Shown: in pieces, positions 1 to 7,305 of the stretch
Layout: every line of letters starts with the position of its first letter
Position numbering within the stretch: the stretch's first letter is position 1
Origin: UBA1930 sp943368475
GTDB taxonomy: Bacteria > Bacteroidota > Bacteroidia > Chitinophagales > Chitinophagaceae
NCBI GenBank assembly: GCA_943368475.1
Contig: CALRLF020000014.1
Coordinates: 1-64,000, forward strand
Direction of reading: 5' to 3'
Length of the DNA: 64,000 bases
Notes under the pieces: model-generated
Databases searched by the model: none
Seen by the model: the letters and a program-made list of their open reading frames with translations, nothing else
What the model was told of the DNA's origin: nothing
Program-made: the position numbers and the translations under genes

Positions 1-477
1 CAAACCACCAATGAAGTAAATGTAAGCCACATGAATGTACAAAGAAGCATAGATGGAAGTAGTTTTTCATTTATTGGAAAAGTAGATGCAACAGGTTTGG
101 GAATTTACAATTTTACAGATGCAACATTACCAACCAATACAAAAACCATTTATTACCGTTTAGAAATAGTTGATAAAAATGGAGATAAACAGTTTAGTAA
201 AATTGTTGCTGTACAGTTAGCAAAAAATAATATGTTGGTTAATGTTTACCCTAACCCTGTTAAAGATATTTTGTTTGCAAGTATTACATCTGCCAAACAA
301 GATTTGGTAACAATACAGCTTACAGATTTGCAAGGAAAAGTTTTACAAAATCAATTATTAAAACTAAATTCAGGCAATAACAATTTTAATATAGCAACAT
401 CGGCCTTAGCCAAGGGTGTTTATTTATTAGTTATTCGTGGAGAAACTTTACAGCAGCAGTTGTTTGTAAAAGAGTAA
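1..477 (+). CDS. C-terminal part of a T9SS-secreted protein (5' end outside window)
   Basis: The reading frame is open from base 1, so the gene begins upstream of the window. Two parts are visible. The first is a fibronectin-like segment (IDGSSFSFIGKV ... YYRLEIVDKNGD) that typically precedes the tail in Bacteroidota exoproteins. The second is a type A sorting domain of about 75 residues starting at VYPNPVKD and ending in a short basic tail (LFVKE). From family knowledge, this domain sends the protein through the type IX secretion system to the cell surface or medium and is then removed. The catalytic or binding part lies outside the window, so the function cannot be named. Confidence 0.85.
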   Translation, partial: QTTNEVNVSHMNVQRSIDGSSFSFIGKVDATGLGIYNFTDATLPTNTKTIYYRLEIVDKNGDKQFSKIVAVQLAKNNMLVNVYPNPVKDILFASITSAKQDLVTIQLTDLQGKVLQNQLLKLNSGNNNFNIATSALAKGVYLLVIRGETLQQQLFVKE

Positions 478-648
478 CTGTTTAGCCTTACATTGAAATA
501 AGTAGCAAAAACTACTCCTTTATAGGTATTGTATAGGAAAGCCATTTTATGCAACTTTATGAACTGGTTTTATCCATATAAAGAGTTTGTAACCATTGCG
601 AATAAGAAAATTTCTATTTAAAAACTGTAAAAAACTAATCTAAACCGT

Positions 649-1095
649 ATGAAAAAAATTATCATCGGCATTGTAAGCCTTCTTTTTGTAAGCTTACAAC
701 TACAGGCTCAAAACAAAGTAGAAAAATTAACTGTAATGGGTAACACCTATACTGTTACGAAAGTATTTCCCGAAGAAATTATTGGTGAATATACCTATGA
801 AGGCAAAGGTGGTGGACCCAAAGTATTATTAAACGATAATGGAACTGGTTATTTTCAACCACATGGAGTAGCTCCTGTAAACATTATTTTTTGGATTGAT
901 TGTGATGAAAAAGGTGTTTGGAGAAAGCAAGTTGGTGCAACAGGCAGGTATCAATACACTTTGGTAATTCAATACCAAGATGGTGGAACAAGTAAGAATT
1001 ATGAGAAAGGAAAATATGATTTAATGGGCGTAATGGTATTAAAAGATTTAGGAAGAGCCGTTATTTATGGCGAAAGATATAAGCCATTAAAATAA
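649..1095 (+). CDS. Secreted protein of unknown function, 148 aa
   Basis: The protein starts with a clear signal peptide (MKKIIIGIVSLLFVSLQLQAQ, cleavage expected after QAQ), so export to the periplasm or surface is likely. The mature part is about 127 residues and beta-rich, with glycine-rich turns (YEGKGGGPKV, QYQDGGTSKN), which would suit a small beta-barrel or lipocalin-like fold; that is inference only. I do not recognise a family. The gene ends directly against the stop of the convergent alkyltransferase-like gene with no gap. It does not resemble the truncated T9SS gene upstream. Confidence 0.75.
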   Translation: MKKIIIGIVSLLFVSLQLQAQNKVEKLTVMGNTYTVTKVFPEEIIGEYTYEGKGGGPKVLLNDNGTGYFQPHGVAPVNIIFWIDCDEKGVWRKQVGATGRYQYTLVIQYQDGGTSKNYEKGKYDLMGVMVLKDLGRAVIYGERYKPLK

Positions 1096-1548
1096 TTATA
1101 ATCCCAACTCTTTTGCAGGATCCCAAAACAGTTTGTCGAAGTTTACAACTGTATCATTTTCTACTTTTATCCTTTCCTTTTCTAATAAGTCCTGCATTTG
1201 TGTTGGGCTGCCAAAATGTGCTTTACCACTCAGCATTCCATTTCTATTTACTACTCTATGTGCAGGCACTTTTGGATGAACTGTGTGTGCTCCATTCATT
1301 GCCCAGCCTACCATTCTTGCACTGGATTTTGTACCTAAATAATTGGCAATAGCTCCATAACTGGTAACACGACCTTTAGGAATTTGACGTGCAACATCGT
1401 ACACATCTTCAAAAAAAGATTGCTCTTTTTTAATGGTTGGAAGTGGCTTTATTGTGGAGGAAATTTTCTTTGTCAAAATGAAGATTAATTTATCTGAAAG
1501 GTAGGAAGATTTCTTTACCACTGAGGCACAGATGACACGAAGTATCAT
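1096..1548 (-). CDS. Alkyltransferase-like (ATL) protein of the MGMT family, no acceptor cysteine
   Basis: Residues about 44-140 match the C-terminal DNA-binding domain of O6-alkylguanine-DNA alkyltransferase (FFEDVYDVARQIPKGRVTSYG, then SSARMVGWAMN). The active-site motif PCHRV reads PAHRV (residues 95-99), so the methyl-acceptor cysteine is alanine. From family knowledge, ATL proteins bind alkylated guanine, do not repair it directly, and hand it to nucleotide excision repair. The start is uncertain: the first 25 or so codons run through DNA that looks like a dispersed intergenic repeat, and family members usually begin just before KKEQSFFEDVY. A non-ATG start inside, for example TTG near 1476, is possible. 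Confidence 0.85.
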   Translation of the reverse strand: MILRVICASVVKKSSYLSDKLIFILTKKISSTIKPLPTIKKEQSFFEDVYDVARQIPKGRVTSYGAIANYLGTKSSARMVGWAMNGAHTVHPKVPAHRVVNRNGMLSGKAHFGSPTQMQDLLEKERIKVENDTVVNFDKLFWDPAKELGL

Positions 1549-1600
1549 AGAGAAAATTTAACTCAGTGTGACTCCTTTACTCTGTTAGTTTGTGGTAAAA
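1500..1600. repeat. Degenerate CCACTGAGG-type intergenic repeat
   Basis: The stretch contains TTACCACTGAGGCACAGA, then ACTCAGTGTGACTC, then GTTAGTTTGTGGTAAA. Its two ends are complementary (TTACCAC / GTGGTAA). Similar word sets recur near 5590, 20680, 30960, 40700, 43500 and 44815. It probably invades the annotated 5' end of the ATL gene. Confidence 0.5.
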
Positions 1601-1606
1601 CAAATA

Positions 1607-1804
1607 TTAAGATTCTGATTTTTCAGCAGCTTCATTACGCATTTCTAATGCAATAGTTCTTTTGGGTTCAGGTACACATTCATAATCGTAAGGGCAATGT
1701 CTGCAGGCGTGTCCACAGCAAAAACCTTTGTCTATATGGTACTTTTCAGTAAAGACCATATTGCCTTCTTCATAATAAAAGTGAACAGTTTCAATCAAGT
1801 CCAT
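1607..1804 (-). CDS. DUF5522 family protein, cysteine-rich, 65 aa
   Basis: This short protein has the hallmark FYYEEGNMVFTEKYHIDKG segment followed by CCGHACRHCPYDYEC, which matches the DUF5522 family found widely in Bacteroidota. The clustered cysteines (CC, C, C, C) and one histidine suggest a metal-binding or Fe-S-like knuckle; this is inference, since no biochemical role is known to me. It follows trmB on the same strand and its start overlaps the trmB stop by 14 bases, so the two are almost certainly translated from one transcript. Confidence 0.8.
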   Translation of the reverse strand: MDLIETVHFYYEEGNMVFTEKYHIDKGFCCGHACRHCPYDYECVPEPKRTIALEMRNEAAEKSES

Positions 1805-2495
1805 TTGCTGTAATTATTGCTTTCAACTGTTCATCTAACACCAAAGGCAGCGGTTTGTTCAAACGAAATTGTAAATAATGAATTCTGTTGCTTTGGGCAA
1901 TATCTAAACCTTCATAATGGGTTTTAATTTTCAACTCTTCTGCAAGGTTGGGTACTTTGTATGCATCGTTATAATCTACCAACAATTCTAAACCACACAA
2001 ATCAATCACTGTTTTGGTGAAATGGTATAAATCTGGACTATCGGTTTTTAAATTTACCAATCCATTGGGTTGTAACAATTGTTGATAGCAACGTAAAAAT
2101 TTTGGATGGGTTAAACGTTTTTTTGCTTTTCCTGTTCGCAATTGAGGATCAGGAAAAGTAATCCATATTTCATCGACTTCATTGGATGCAAAGAAGAGAT
2201 TAATTTTATCTATTTCAGTTCTTAAAAAAGCTACATTGGTAAGTCCTTCTTCAAGAGCAGTTTTTGCACCACGCCATAAACGATTGCCTTTAATATCTAT
2301 GCCTATAAAATTTCTGTTGGGGTACATTCTGCCAAGTCCAACAGAATATTCTCCTTTGCCACAAGCCAGCTCTAAAGTAATGGGTTTTTCGTTTTTAAAA
2401 AATGTATGCCAGTTACCCTGCATGTTTTCAGGATATTCCAACACATTTTCAAATTGTTTGATGGCTTCGAAGCGGATGAGTTTTTTGTGTCCCAT
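1791..2495 (-). CDS. trmB: tRNA (guanine-N7)-methyltransferase TrmB
   Basis: The enzyme methylates N7 of guanosine 46 in the variable loop of tRNA using S-adenosylmethionine. The sequence shows the SAM-binding core LELACGKGEYSVGLG followed by NFIGIDIKGNRLWRGA, and the signature ITFPDPQLRTGKAKKRLTHP that marks TrmB and holds the catalytic aspartate and tRNA contacts. At 234 residues it has the expected length. It is the first gene of a two-gene unit with the DUF5522 gene. Confidence 0.95.
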   Translation of the reverse strand: MGHKKLIRFEAIKQFENVLEYPENMQGNWHTFFKNEKPITLELACGKGEYSVGLGRMYPNRNFIGIDIKGNRLWRGAKTALEEGLTNVAFLRTEIDKINLFFASNEVDEIWITFPDPQLRTGKAKKRLTHPKFLRCYQQLLQPNGLVNLKTDSPDLYHFTKTVIDLCGLELLVDYNDAYKVPNLAEELKIKTHYEGLDIAQSNRIHYLQFRLNKPLPLVLDEQLKAIITANGLD

Positions 2496-2699
2496 AAGTT
2501 GGCGAAGATAATGGGTTGAAAAGAAGGGTTTTTAATCTTTTGTTTTTAAATGAATAGAGTTAAGATGTCCACAATTAAATTATAGTTGAAAAAATGTTTA
2601 TAAATGAACGCTGTTCTATGTCCTATAATTTTTTTGAACGTTGTTAACCTTTAATTTAGCAAAAGGGTCAAAGATGGTTCTTTAACATAAGGGAAAGGT

Positions 2700-2970
2700 G
2701 AAAAAATTAGCTGTATGAATAAAATAATTAAAGCCCTAAAAAGGGCTTTAATACAAACAATTTTGATCACCATTAAAAATCCCTTTATGCAAAAGGAATC
2801 AAAAATGATTACTTTAATAAGTGGGGGTGAAAAAGACGAAAAGCTAGAGATTTTGACCGATCCTTACGGCTTTTTGTTTTTTCTCACTCAGTATCCTTAT
2901 CAAGAGAACTGTTTACCTCCACCTCAGTAATTTCAAACAAAGCTCCAATAGTGGGGCTTTGTTATTTTAT
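2700..2970 (+). ncRNA. Candidate structured non-coding RNA ending in a terminator
   Basis: Three hairpins lie in order. Bases 2729-2750 form a perfect 9-bp stem around AAAA (AAAGCCC / GGGCTTT). Bases 2826-2887 form a long stem, about 16-18 bp with a few G-U pairs and a one-base bulge. Bases 2938-2961 form a terminator stem followed by a T-rich tail. A 71-codon frame (2715-2930) starting MNKIIKALKRAL spans the same stretch, so a small peptide gene is the alternative. No plus-strand gene follows, so an attenuator is unlikely. I do not recognise an Rfam family. Confidence 0.35.
2938..2970 (+). terminator. Rho-independent terminator
   Basis: The stem CAAAGCTCC (2938-2946) pairs with GGGGCTTTG (2953-2961) with one G-U pair and a 6-base loop, and is followed by TTATTTTAT. 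There is no recognised plus-strand gene upstream of it other than the candidate RNA or small frame at 2700-2930. Confidence 0.7.
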
Positions 2971-3073
2971 ACAGTAAAGTAAAGGGCTTTTTTGCAAAAA
3001 AATATTTTTTTTAGAGAAATTTATTTTCAATTAGGCAGTTTCCTAAGCCGATTCTTAAAAATTTCTGTGAATT

Positions 3074-3280
3074 TTATGCACAAGCTTCATGTTTCCAAGA
3101 ATCAATTTCTTCCATTGTTGCAACTTTGGTTCCTTTAAGGGGATTGGCAATAGTTTTTATTTTCTTTTTTTGAAATTCTTTTAGTTTAAGATGGTACAAT
3201 AAAACAGTCCTTTCTTCTTCAGAAAGTTTTTTTATTACATTGGATAATTCGTTAATAGTGGTATCATTAGATTTTGCCAT
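3074..3280 (-). CDS. Small antitoxin-like protein, 68 aa
   Basis: I chose the ATG at 3280, preceded by AAGG eight bases upstream; a TTG at 3292 would add four residues. The protein has an amphipathic helical N-terminal half (INELSNVIKKLSEEERTVLLYHLKLKE) and a short C-terminal tail (VATMEEIDSWKHEACA). This resembles the small helix-rich antitoxins that accompany RelE/ParE or PIN toxins, but no toxin gene follows it (2971-3073 is empty) and the upstream neighbour is meaB. It may be an orphan antitoxin or a small regulator. The family is not certain. Confidence 0.5.
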   Translation of the reverse strand: MAKSNDTTINELSNVIKKLSEEERTVLLYHLKLKEFQKKKIKTIANPLKGTKVATMEEIDSWKHEACA

Positions 3281-3306
3281 AATAACCTTCAATTTACAAA
3301 AGTAAA

Positions 3307-4197
3307 TTACTGAAACTTTTTAATAAACTTATACAAATTATGTTCTACTGAAGTTGCTAATTGTTCCTTCAACTGCTTTTTATCGATATCCTTCATTCTT
3401 TTTTGCTGAATTAAATGGTAGGCTTTTTCGGCAAGCAGCCAATATTTTCTGTCGGTTGTTTGAATTAACTGTTGGTGTAGCATAATGTTTTCCAACAATT
3501 CTTTGATGCCCTCTTTTTGCGAAGCAATGGTTTTAATAACTGCGATTTCATTTTGTGTGTGCATAAAAGCAGGTGCCAACATTTGGCGAAGATTTTTTAC
3601 AAATGTATCAGCATCGGGTCTATCGGCTTTGTTCACCACAAACACATCAGCAATTTCCATTAAGCCGGCTTTCATAGTTTGTACTTCATCGCCAGCTTCT
3701 GGTACAACTACCACAACAGTAGTATCGGCTAGGCCTGCAATTTCAATTTCACTTTGTCCAACCCCAACGGTTTCTACAATAATAAAATCGAAAGCTGCTG
3801 TCTTAAGTACATCGGTAATTTCAATAATTTTAGGATGCAGTCCGCCCAAACTACCACGTGTTGCCAATGAACGAATGAACACATTTGGGTTGTTGTACCA
3901 CTCACTCATTCTAATTCTATCGCCCAATAATGCACCTAAATTAAAAGGAGAAGAGGGATCGACACACAATACACCCACTGTTTTTTGTTGTGCAATAATT
4001 TCACCAATCAATGCATCGACCAAAGTACTTTTTCCTGCACCTGGCGGACCAGTAATGCCAATAATTTTTGTAGATGAATGTGGTAAATTTTGTAAGAAAG
4101 ATTCGTACCCTGTATATTCGTTTTCTACCAAAGAAATGGTACGTGCCAACGATTTAATGTTGCCTTCTTGTATTTCTTGTAATAATTGCTGCCACAT
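3307..4197 (-). CDS. meaB: Methylmalonyl-CoA mutase-associated GTPase MeaB
   Basis: This is a G3E-type P-loop GTPase that protects and loads the adenosylcobalamin-dependent methylmalonyl-CoA mutase. The P-loop GPPGAGKST lies at residues 50-58. It is followed by VGVLCVDPSSPFNLGALLGDRIRM, the ETVGVGQSE switch region and the NKAD base-recognition motif, all diagnostic of the MeaB/ArgK family. The length of 296 is somewhat short of the usual 310-330 because the C-terminal dimerisation tail is compact. The mutase genes are not in this window. It is divergent from the ligase-like gene with a 41-base gap. Confidence 0.93.
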   Translation of the reverse strand: MWQQLLQEIQEGNIKSLARTISLVENEYTGYESFLQNLPHSSTKIIGITGPPGAGKSTLVDALIGEIIAQQKTVGVLCVDPSSPFNLGALLGDRIRMSEWYNNPNVFIRSLATRGSLGGLHPKIIEITDVLKTAAFDFIIVETVGVGQSEIEIAGLADTTVVVVVPEAGDEVQTMKAGLMEIADVFVVNKADRPDADTFVKNLRQMLAPAFMHTQNEIAVIKTIASQKEGIKELLENIMLHQQLIQTTDRKYWLLAEKAYHLIQQKRMKDIDKKQLKEQLATSVEHNLYKFIKKFQ

Positions 4198-4238
4198 ACT
4201 TTGGTGTAGTAAAATGAATACACGAATTTAGTTGCTGA

Positions 4239-5474
4239 ATGGTATCATCGCTTAAAAATAATTGGAAACAAAATTTGGCGTTTGTAGTAACGGCTGCATT
4301 AATACTTGGTTTGGTGTATAGCAGGGCTGTACTTTCCATTGCAGCTATTGGTTTAGGTGTTATTGCAATAGAGAACAGGCAAAATTTACAACTATACAAA
4401 AATATATTTTTAGGCATAGCTCTGATATTATTGCCTGTATTGGCTTCGGGCCTAGGTAGTGAAGATACAACAGCCTGGTGGCGAAGTGTAGAAGTAAAAC
4501 TTTCTTTATTTACGATAGTTGCAGGAATATTAGCAGCAGAATTTTCTATGAAACAAATAAAACAATTGGTTTGGTGGTTAACGATTGTTGTTGTTTCATC
4601 GGCATTATACAGTTGTTATGAATATTGGATGAATGAGGAACTGATTTTGGAAAACTATCTCGTTGCTAAAGTAATGCCTGTATTAATGGATGATGACCAT
4701 ATACGCTACAGCTGGCTAATTGTTTTAAATATTATAGCACTATTGTGGATGTTTTTTTTACCACAAAAACACAAAGAACAAAAAGGGAAAGTTGAAAAAT
4801 GGATTGCTGCGATTTTCATTCTATTTTTCATTGCTTATTTACATTTTTTAGCTGCAAAAACAGGCTTGCTTTGCTTGTATGTAAGCCTTACTATTACTAC
4901 ATTGTACTTAATTGTAAAAGCGAAGTGGTGGGTAGGATTATTGCTTATTGTATTGATTGGTTTGCTTGCTTTTGTAGCGTATAATAATTTACCTTCTTTA
5001 AAAAATCGTGTGCAATATGTATTGTACGATTTTAACAATTACAGCAAAGGAAATTATACAGAAGGGTCAAGTGATGGAGCTAGGGTTTTATCATTAAAAG
5101 CTGGCATAGACATTACTCAACAACATTTATTGGGTGGTGTTGGTTTTGGCGATATACAAACCGAAGTTATACAATGGCATGATATGCAACATCCGTCAAG
5201 TAAAGAGTATGAACGTTTTTTGCCTACCAATCAATGGTTAATTTATAGTGCAGGAAGTGGGCTGTTGGGGGTATTATGTTTTAGTATTGGATTGATTTTA
5301 TTGCTGCAGCCATTATTTTCTAAAAATATATTTTCTGTTGTGCTGATTACAGTTTTGATTTTGCCTTTAATCACTGATGATAGTTTTGAAGGACAGTTTG
5401 GGGTGAGTGTTTTTGGATTGTTGGTGGGATTGGGAGTTGGGGTTAAGAGATTGAAAGAGGTGAAGAGAGGCTAA
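4239..5474 (+). CDS. O-antigen ligase/polymerase-like membrane protein
   Basis: This is a polytopic inner-membrane protein of 411 residues with about ten hydrophobic segments, one long periplasmic loop around residues 225-330 and a late GVGFGDIQTE ... PTNQWLIYSAGSGLLGVL pattern typical of the Wzy/WaaL (Wzy_C) superfamily. These proteins polymerise or transfer polysaccharide chains at the periplasmic face. A family 2 glycosyltransferase lies convergently downstream, which fits a surface-glycan role. The last codons (RLKEVKRG) are encoded by the edge of a purine-rich repeat, so the C-terminal tail seems to have been supplied by repeat DNA. Confidence 0.75.
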   Translation: MVSSLKNNWKQNLAFVVTAALILGLVYSRAVLSIAAIGLGVIAIENRQNLQLYKNIFLGIALILLPVLASGLGSEDTTAWWRSVEVKLSLFTIVAGILAAEFSMKQIKQLVWWLTIVVVSSALYSCYEYWMNEELILENYLVAKVMPVLMDDDHIRYSWLIVLNIIALLWMFFLPQKHKEQKGKVEKWIAAIFILFFIAYLHFLAAKTGLLCLYVSLTITTLYLIVKAKWWVGLLLIVLIGLLAFVAYNNLPSLKNRVQYVLYDFNNYSKGNYTEGSSDGARVLSLKAGIDITQQHLLGGVGFGDIQTEVIQWHDMQHPSSKEYERFLPTNQWLIYSAGSGLLGVLCFSIGLILLLQPLFSKNIFSVVLITVLILPLITDDSFEGQFGVSVFGLLVGLGVGVKRLKEVKRG

Positions 5475-5580
5475 GAGAATAAAAGAGGGAAAGAGATAAA
5501 GAGAAGGAGGACTAAGAGGTTGAAGGAGTTAAAGAGAAAAAGAGGAGGAAGAAAAGAAGATATAGAATAAGAGAGAGAAA
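5470..5580 (+). repeat. Purine-rich (GA) intergenic repeat
   Basis: An almost pure A/G stretch begins at the end of the ligase-like gene. Bases 5470-5503 (beginning GCTAAGAGAATAAAAGAGGG) match the complement of 42343-42376 over 34 bases with two differences. A second, looser copy follows inside the block at about 5511-5545 (CTAAGAGGTTGAAGGAGTTA). Confidence 0.7.
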
Positions 5581-5589
5581 AGAATATTT

Positions 5590-5690
5590 GAACTACATTG
5601 TTTTTCTATTCTTTGCGTTCGTTGTATCCTTTGTTTCGTTGCGTGAAATACTTCTTTGTGAGCTTTGTATCCTTAGTTGCTTTGTGTGAA
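5590..5690. repeat. Degenerate TTTGTG/CTTTGTATCC intergenic repeat
   Basis: The words CTTTGCGTTCGTTGTATCC, TTTGTTTCGTTGCGTGAAA, TTTGTGAGCTTTGTATCC and GTTGCTTTGTGTGAAA occur in series. The same words occur at 31010-31090 and 40745-40790. The block runs into the end of the following minus-strand glycosyltransferase gene. Confidence 0.5.
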
Positions 5691-6443
5691 ATTATTTTGT
5701 AAGTGCAGTAGTTTAGCATATTTCATTCTGGTTTGCCAGCCAATAATTTTTGCTAGTACATATCCGTCAGCTCCATCTAAAAATCCAGCTTTTAAAATAT
5801 AACCATTAAAAAAAGCAATGGCAGGATTTAACACCAAATTTAATAACGTTGCTCTTTTGCCTTGTTCGTACATGGCTTTTGCCTGAATGCTGGTAAATTT
5901 ATTGGCCTGTGCAATTACTTCTTCTAAATTGTTGTAGCTATAATGCAGGATATCTCCTTTTAAATAAGTTGTTGAAGTGTTTGGTAAGGTTTCAATTCTA
6001 TCATGAGGATTTACACCAGCCCATTTGGCTTTATTTTTATTAAATAATCTTATTTTTTTATCAGGATACCAAGTGCCATGTTTAATCCATTTGCCACAAA
6101 AACTAGTACAGCGATTCATGTTATAACAATCACTTTGTAAACCATTGTTTTTTGCTTGAATAATGGATTGTTGTAGCGTTTCATCCAATGCTTCATCGGC
6201 ATCTAAACTTAATACAAAATTGTAATTGGCTTGTTCAATTGCAAAATTTTTCTGTTCAATATATCCAAGAAAAGACTGTTCAATAAATTGTACATTGAAC
6301 TCGTTGCAAATTGCTTTGGTAGTATCTGTAGAAAGAGAATCGACCACCACAATTTCATCGGCAATACCTTGTAAACTTTGCAGGCAACGACGAATATTTT
6401 TTTCTTCGTTATAAGTGATAACGGTGGCCGAAATTTTTTGCAT
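5673..6443 (-). CDS. Family 2 glycosyltransferase, WaaE/KdtX-like
   Basis: This is a cytoplasmic GT-A fold enzyme of 256 residues. It begins with SATVITYNEEKNIRRCLQSL and has the nucleotide-sugar binding IVVVDSLSTD and the metal-binding DAD motif at residues 81-83 (SLDADEALDE). The pattern WYPDKKIRLFNK and the later segment NPHDRIE are typical of the lipopolysaccharide-core beta-glucosyltransferase WaaE group. A C-terminal hydrophobic stretch (LNLVLNPAIAFFNGYILKAGFLDG) probably touches the membrane. The exact sugar and acceptor cannot be read from sequence. The neighbouring ligase-like gene supports a surface-glycan role. Confidence 0.85.
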   Translation of the reverse strand: MQKISATVITYNEEKNIRRCLQSLQGIADEIVVVDSLSTDTTKAICNEFNVQFIEQSFLGYIEQKNFAIEQANYNFVLSLDADEALDETLQQSIIQAKNNGLQSDCYNMNRCTSFCGKWIKHGTWYPDKKIRLFNKNKAKWAGVNPHDRIETLPNTSTTYLKGDILHYSYNNLEEVIAQANKFTSIQAKAMYEQGKRATLLNLVLNPAIAFFNGYILKAGFLDGADGYVLAKIIGWQTRMKYAKLLHLQNNFTQSN

Positions 6444-6576
6444 AACTAGTTCGAAGATAAATAAAGCAATAGAATTAAACCCATACTGGTTTTTGATTTG
6501 CTGTATTTAAATTTATTTTTTTAATTGCATTTTGTGAATGCTTAAATGAAAGAACTAAACCTGTAATTTCACCACC

Positions 6577-7305
6577 ATGCAAACAACGCTTTGTTTCGAT
6601 TTTGGCAACACACGTTTAAAGTGTGCTGTTTTTAATGGAGCCGATTTAAAAGAAGTAATTGTTCTGGAGAATGATGATGCTTCTACCATTCAGGCAATTA
6701 TTCAACAACACAACGCCACAAAATCGATTCTTTCATCTGTTATTAATCATAATATAGAATTGGAAACTGTTTTAGCTAACACTACGCAGTTTCACAAACT
6801 CAATCATACCAGTAAATTACCTATTACCACACCTGTAGGTAAACCTGAAACAATTGGAGCCGATAGATTGGCCATTTGCAGTGCAGCAGTACATTTATAT
6901 CCCAATCAACATAACTTGGCTATAGGTTTAGGTACATGCATTACCTACAATTTCATCAATAAATTTCATGAATTTTTAGGTGGCAGTATTTCTCCTGGTA
7001 TGAATATGCGTTTTAGAGCCATGCATGAGCAAACTGCACTTTTACCCATGATTGAAGCCACACACGATTTTCCATTAATTGGCTATGATACCAAAACAAA
7101 CTTATTAAGTGGTGTATTATTAGGCATGGCAAAAGAAATTGATGGCATAATTGAAGCTTATGCCAATAAATACAGCAACTTTAACGTGCTAATAACAGGC
7201 GGAGATATGGCTTTTTTTGTGGCTCACCTTAAAAACAAGATATTTGCCGACCCTTATTTAATTTTTAAAGGATTATATGCAATCAGTGAGTACAACAATG
7301 TATAA
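6577..7305 (+). CDS. coaX: Type III pantothenate kinase
   Basis: The enzyme phosphorylates pantothenate with ATP in the first step of coenzyme A synthesis. Family III motifs are present: the phosphate-binding start CFDFGNTRLK, the pantothenate-binding GADRLAI (in ETIGADRLAICSA), GLGTCITYNF, and GGSISPGMNMRFRAMHEQTA. At 242 residues the length is normal. It is the first gene of an operon with an outer-membrane protein and lptC, the gene order commonly seen in Bacteroidota; its stop overlaps the next start. Confidence 0.95.
   Translation: MQTTLCFDFGNTRLKCAVFNGADLKEVIVLENDDASTIQAIIQQHNATKSILSSVINHNIELETVLANTTQFHKLNHTSKLPITTPVGKPETIGADRLAICSAAVHLYPNQHNLAIGLGTCITYNFINKFHEFLGGSISPGMNMRFRAMHEQTALLPMIEATHDFPLIGYDTKTNLLSGVLLGMAKEIDGIIEAYANKYSNFNVLITGGDMAFFVAHLKNKIFADPYLIFKGLYAISEYNNV

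Larger units (their letters stand above)
2512..3073. other. Gene-poor interval with RNA hairpins
   Basis: About 560 bases between trmB (leaving to the left) and the small minus-strand gene at 3074 hold no convincing protein gene. The part 2512-2700 is AT-rich with no clear feature apart from a repeated GAACGCTGTTC / GAACGTTGTT word. The part 2700-2970 holds three stable inverted repeats described separately. From 2971 to 3073 I see nothing but A/T runs. Confidence 0.6.

Noticed and set aside
2182..2511. 109-codon plus-strand frame opposite trmB
   Set aside because: It is the complement of a clearly conserved gene; its composition follows from trmB codons on the other strand.
2715..2930. 71-codon plus-strand frame as a definite gene
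   Set aside because: It overlaps three strong hairpins and has no recognisable domain or ribosome-binding site; kept only as an alternative reading of the candidate RNA.
3485..4231. 248-codon plus-strand frame opposite meaB
   Set aside because: Although long, it mirrors the meaB gene (P-loop, switch and NKAD motifs on the minus strand), and its sequence is low-complexity in serine, threonine and alanine.
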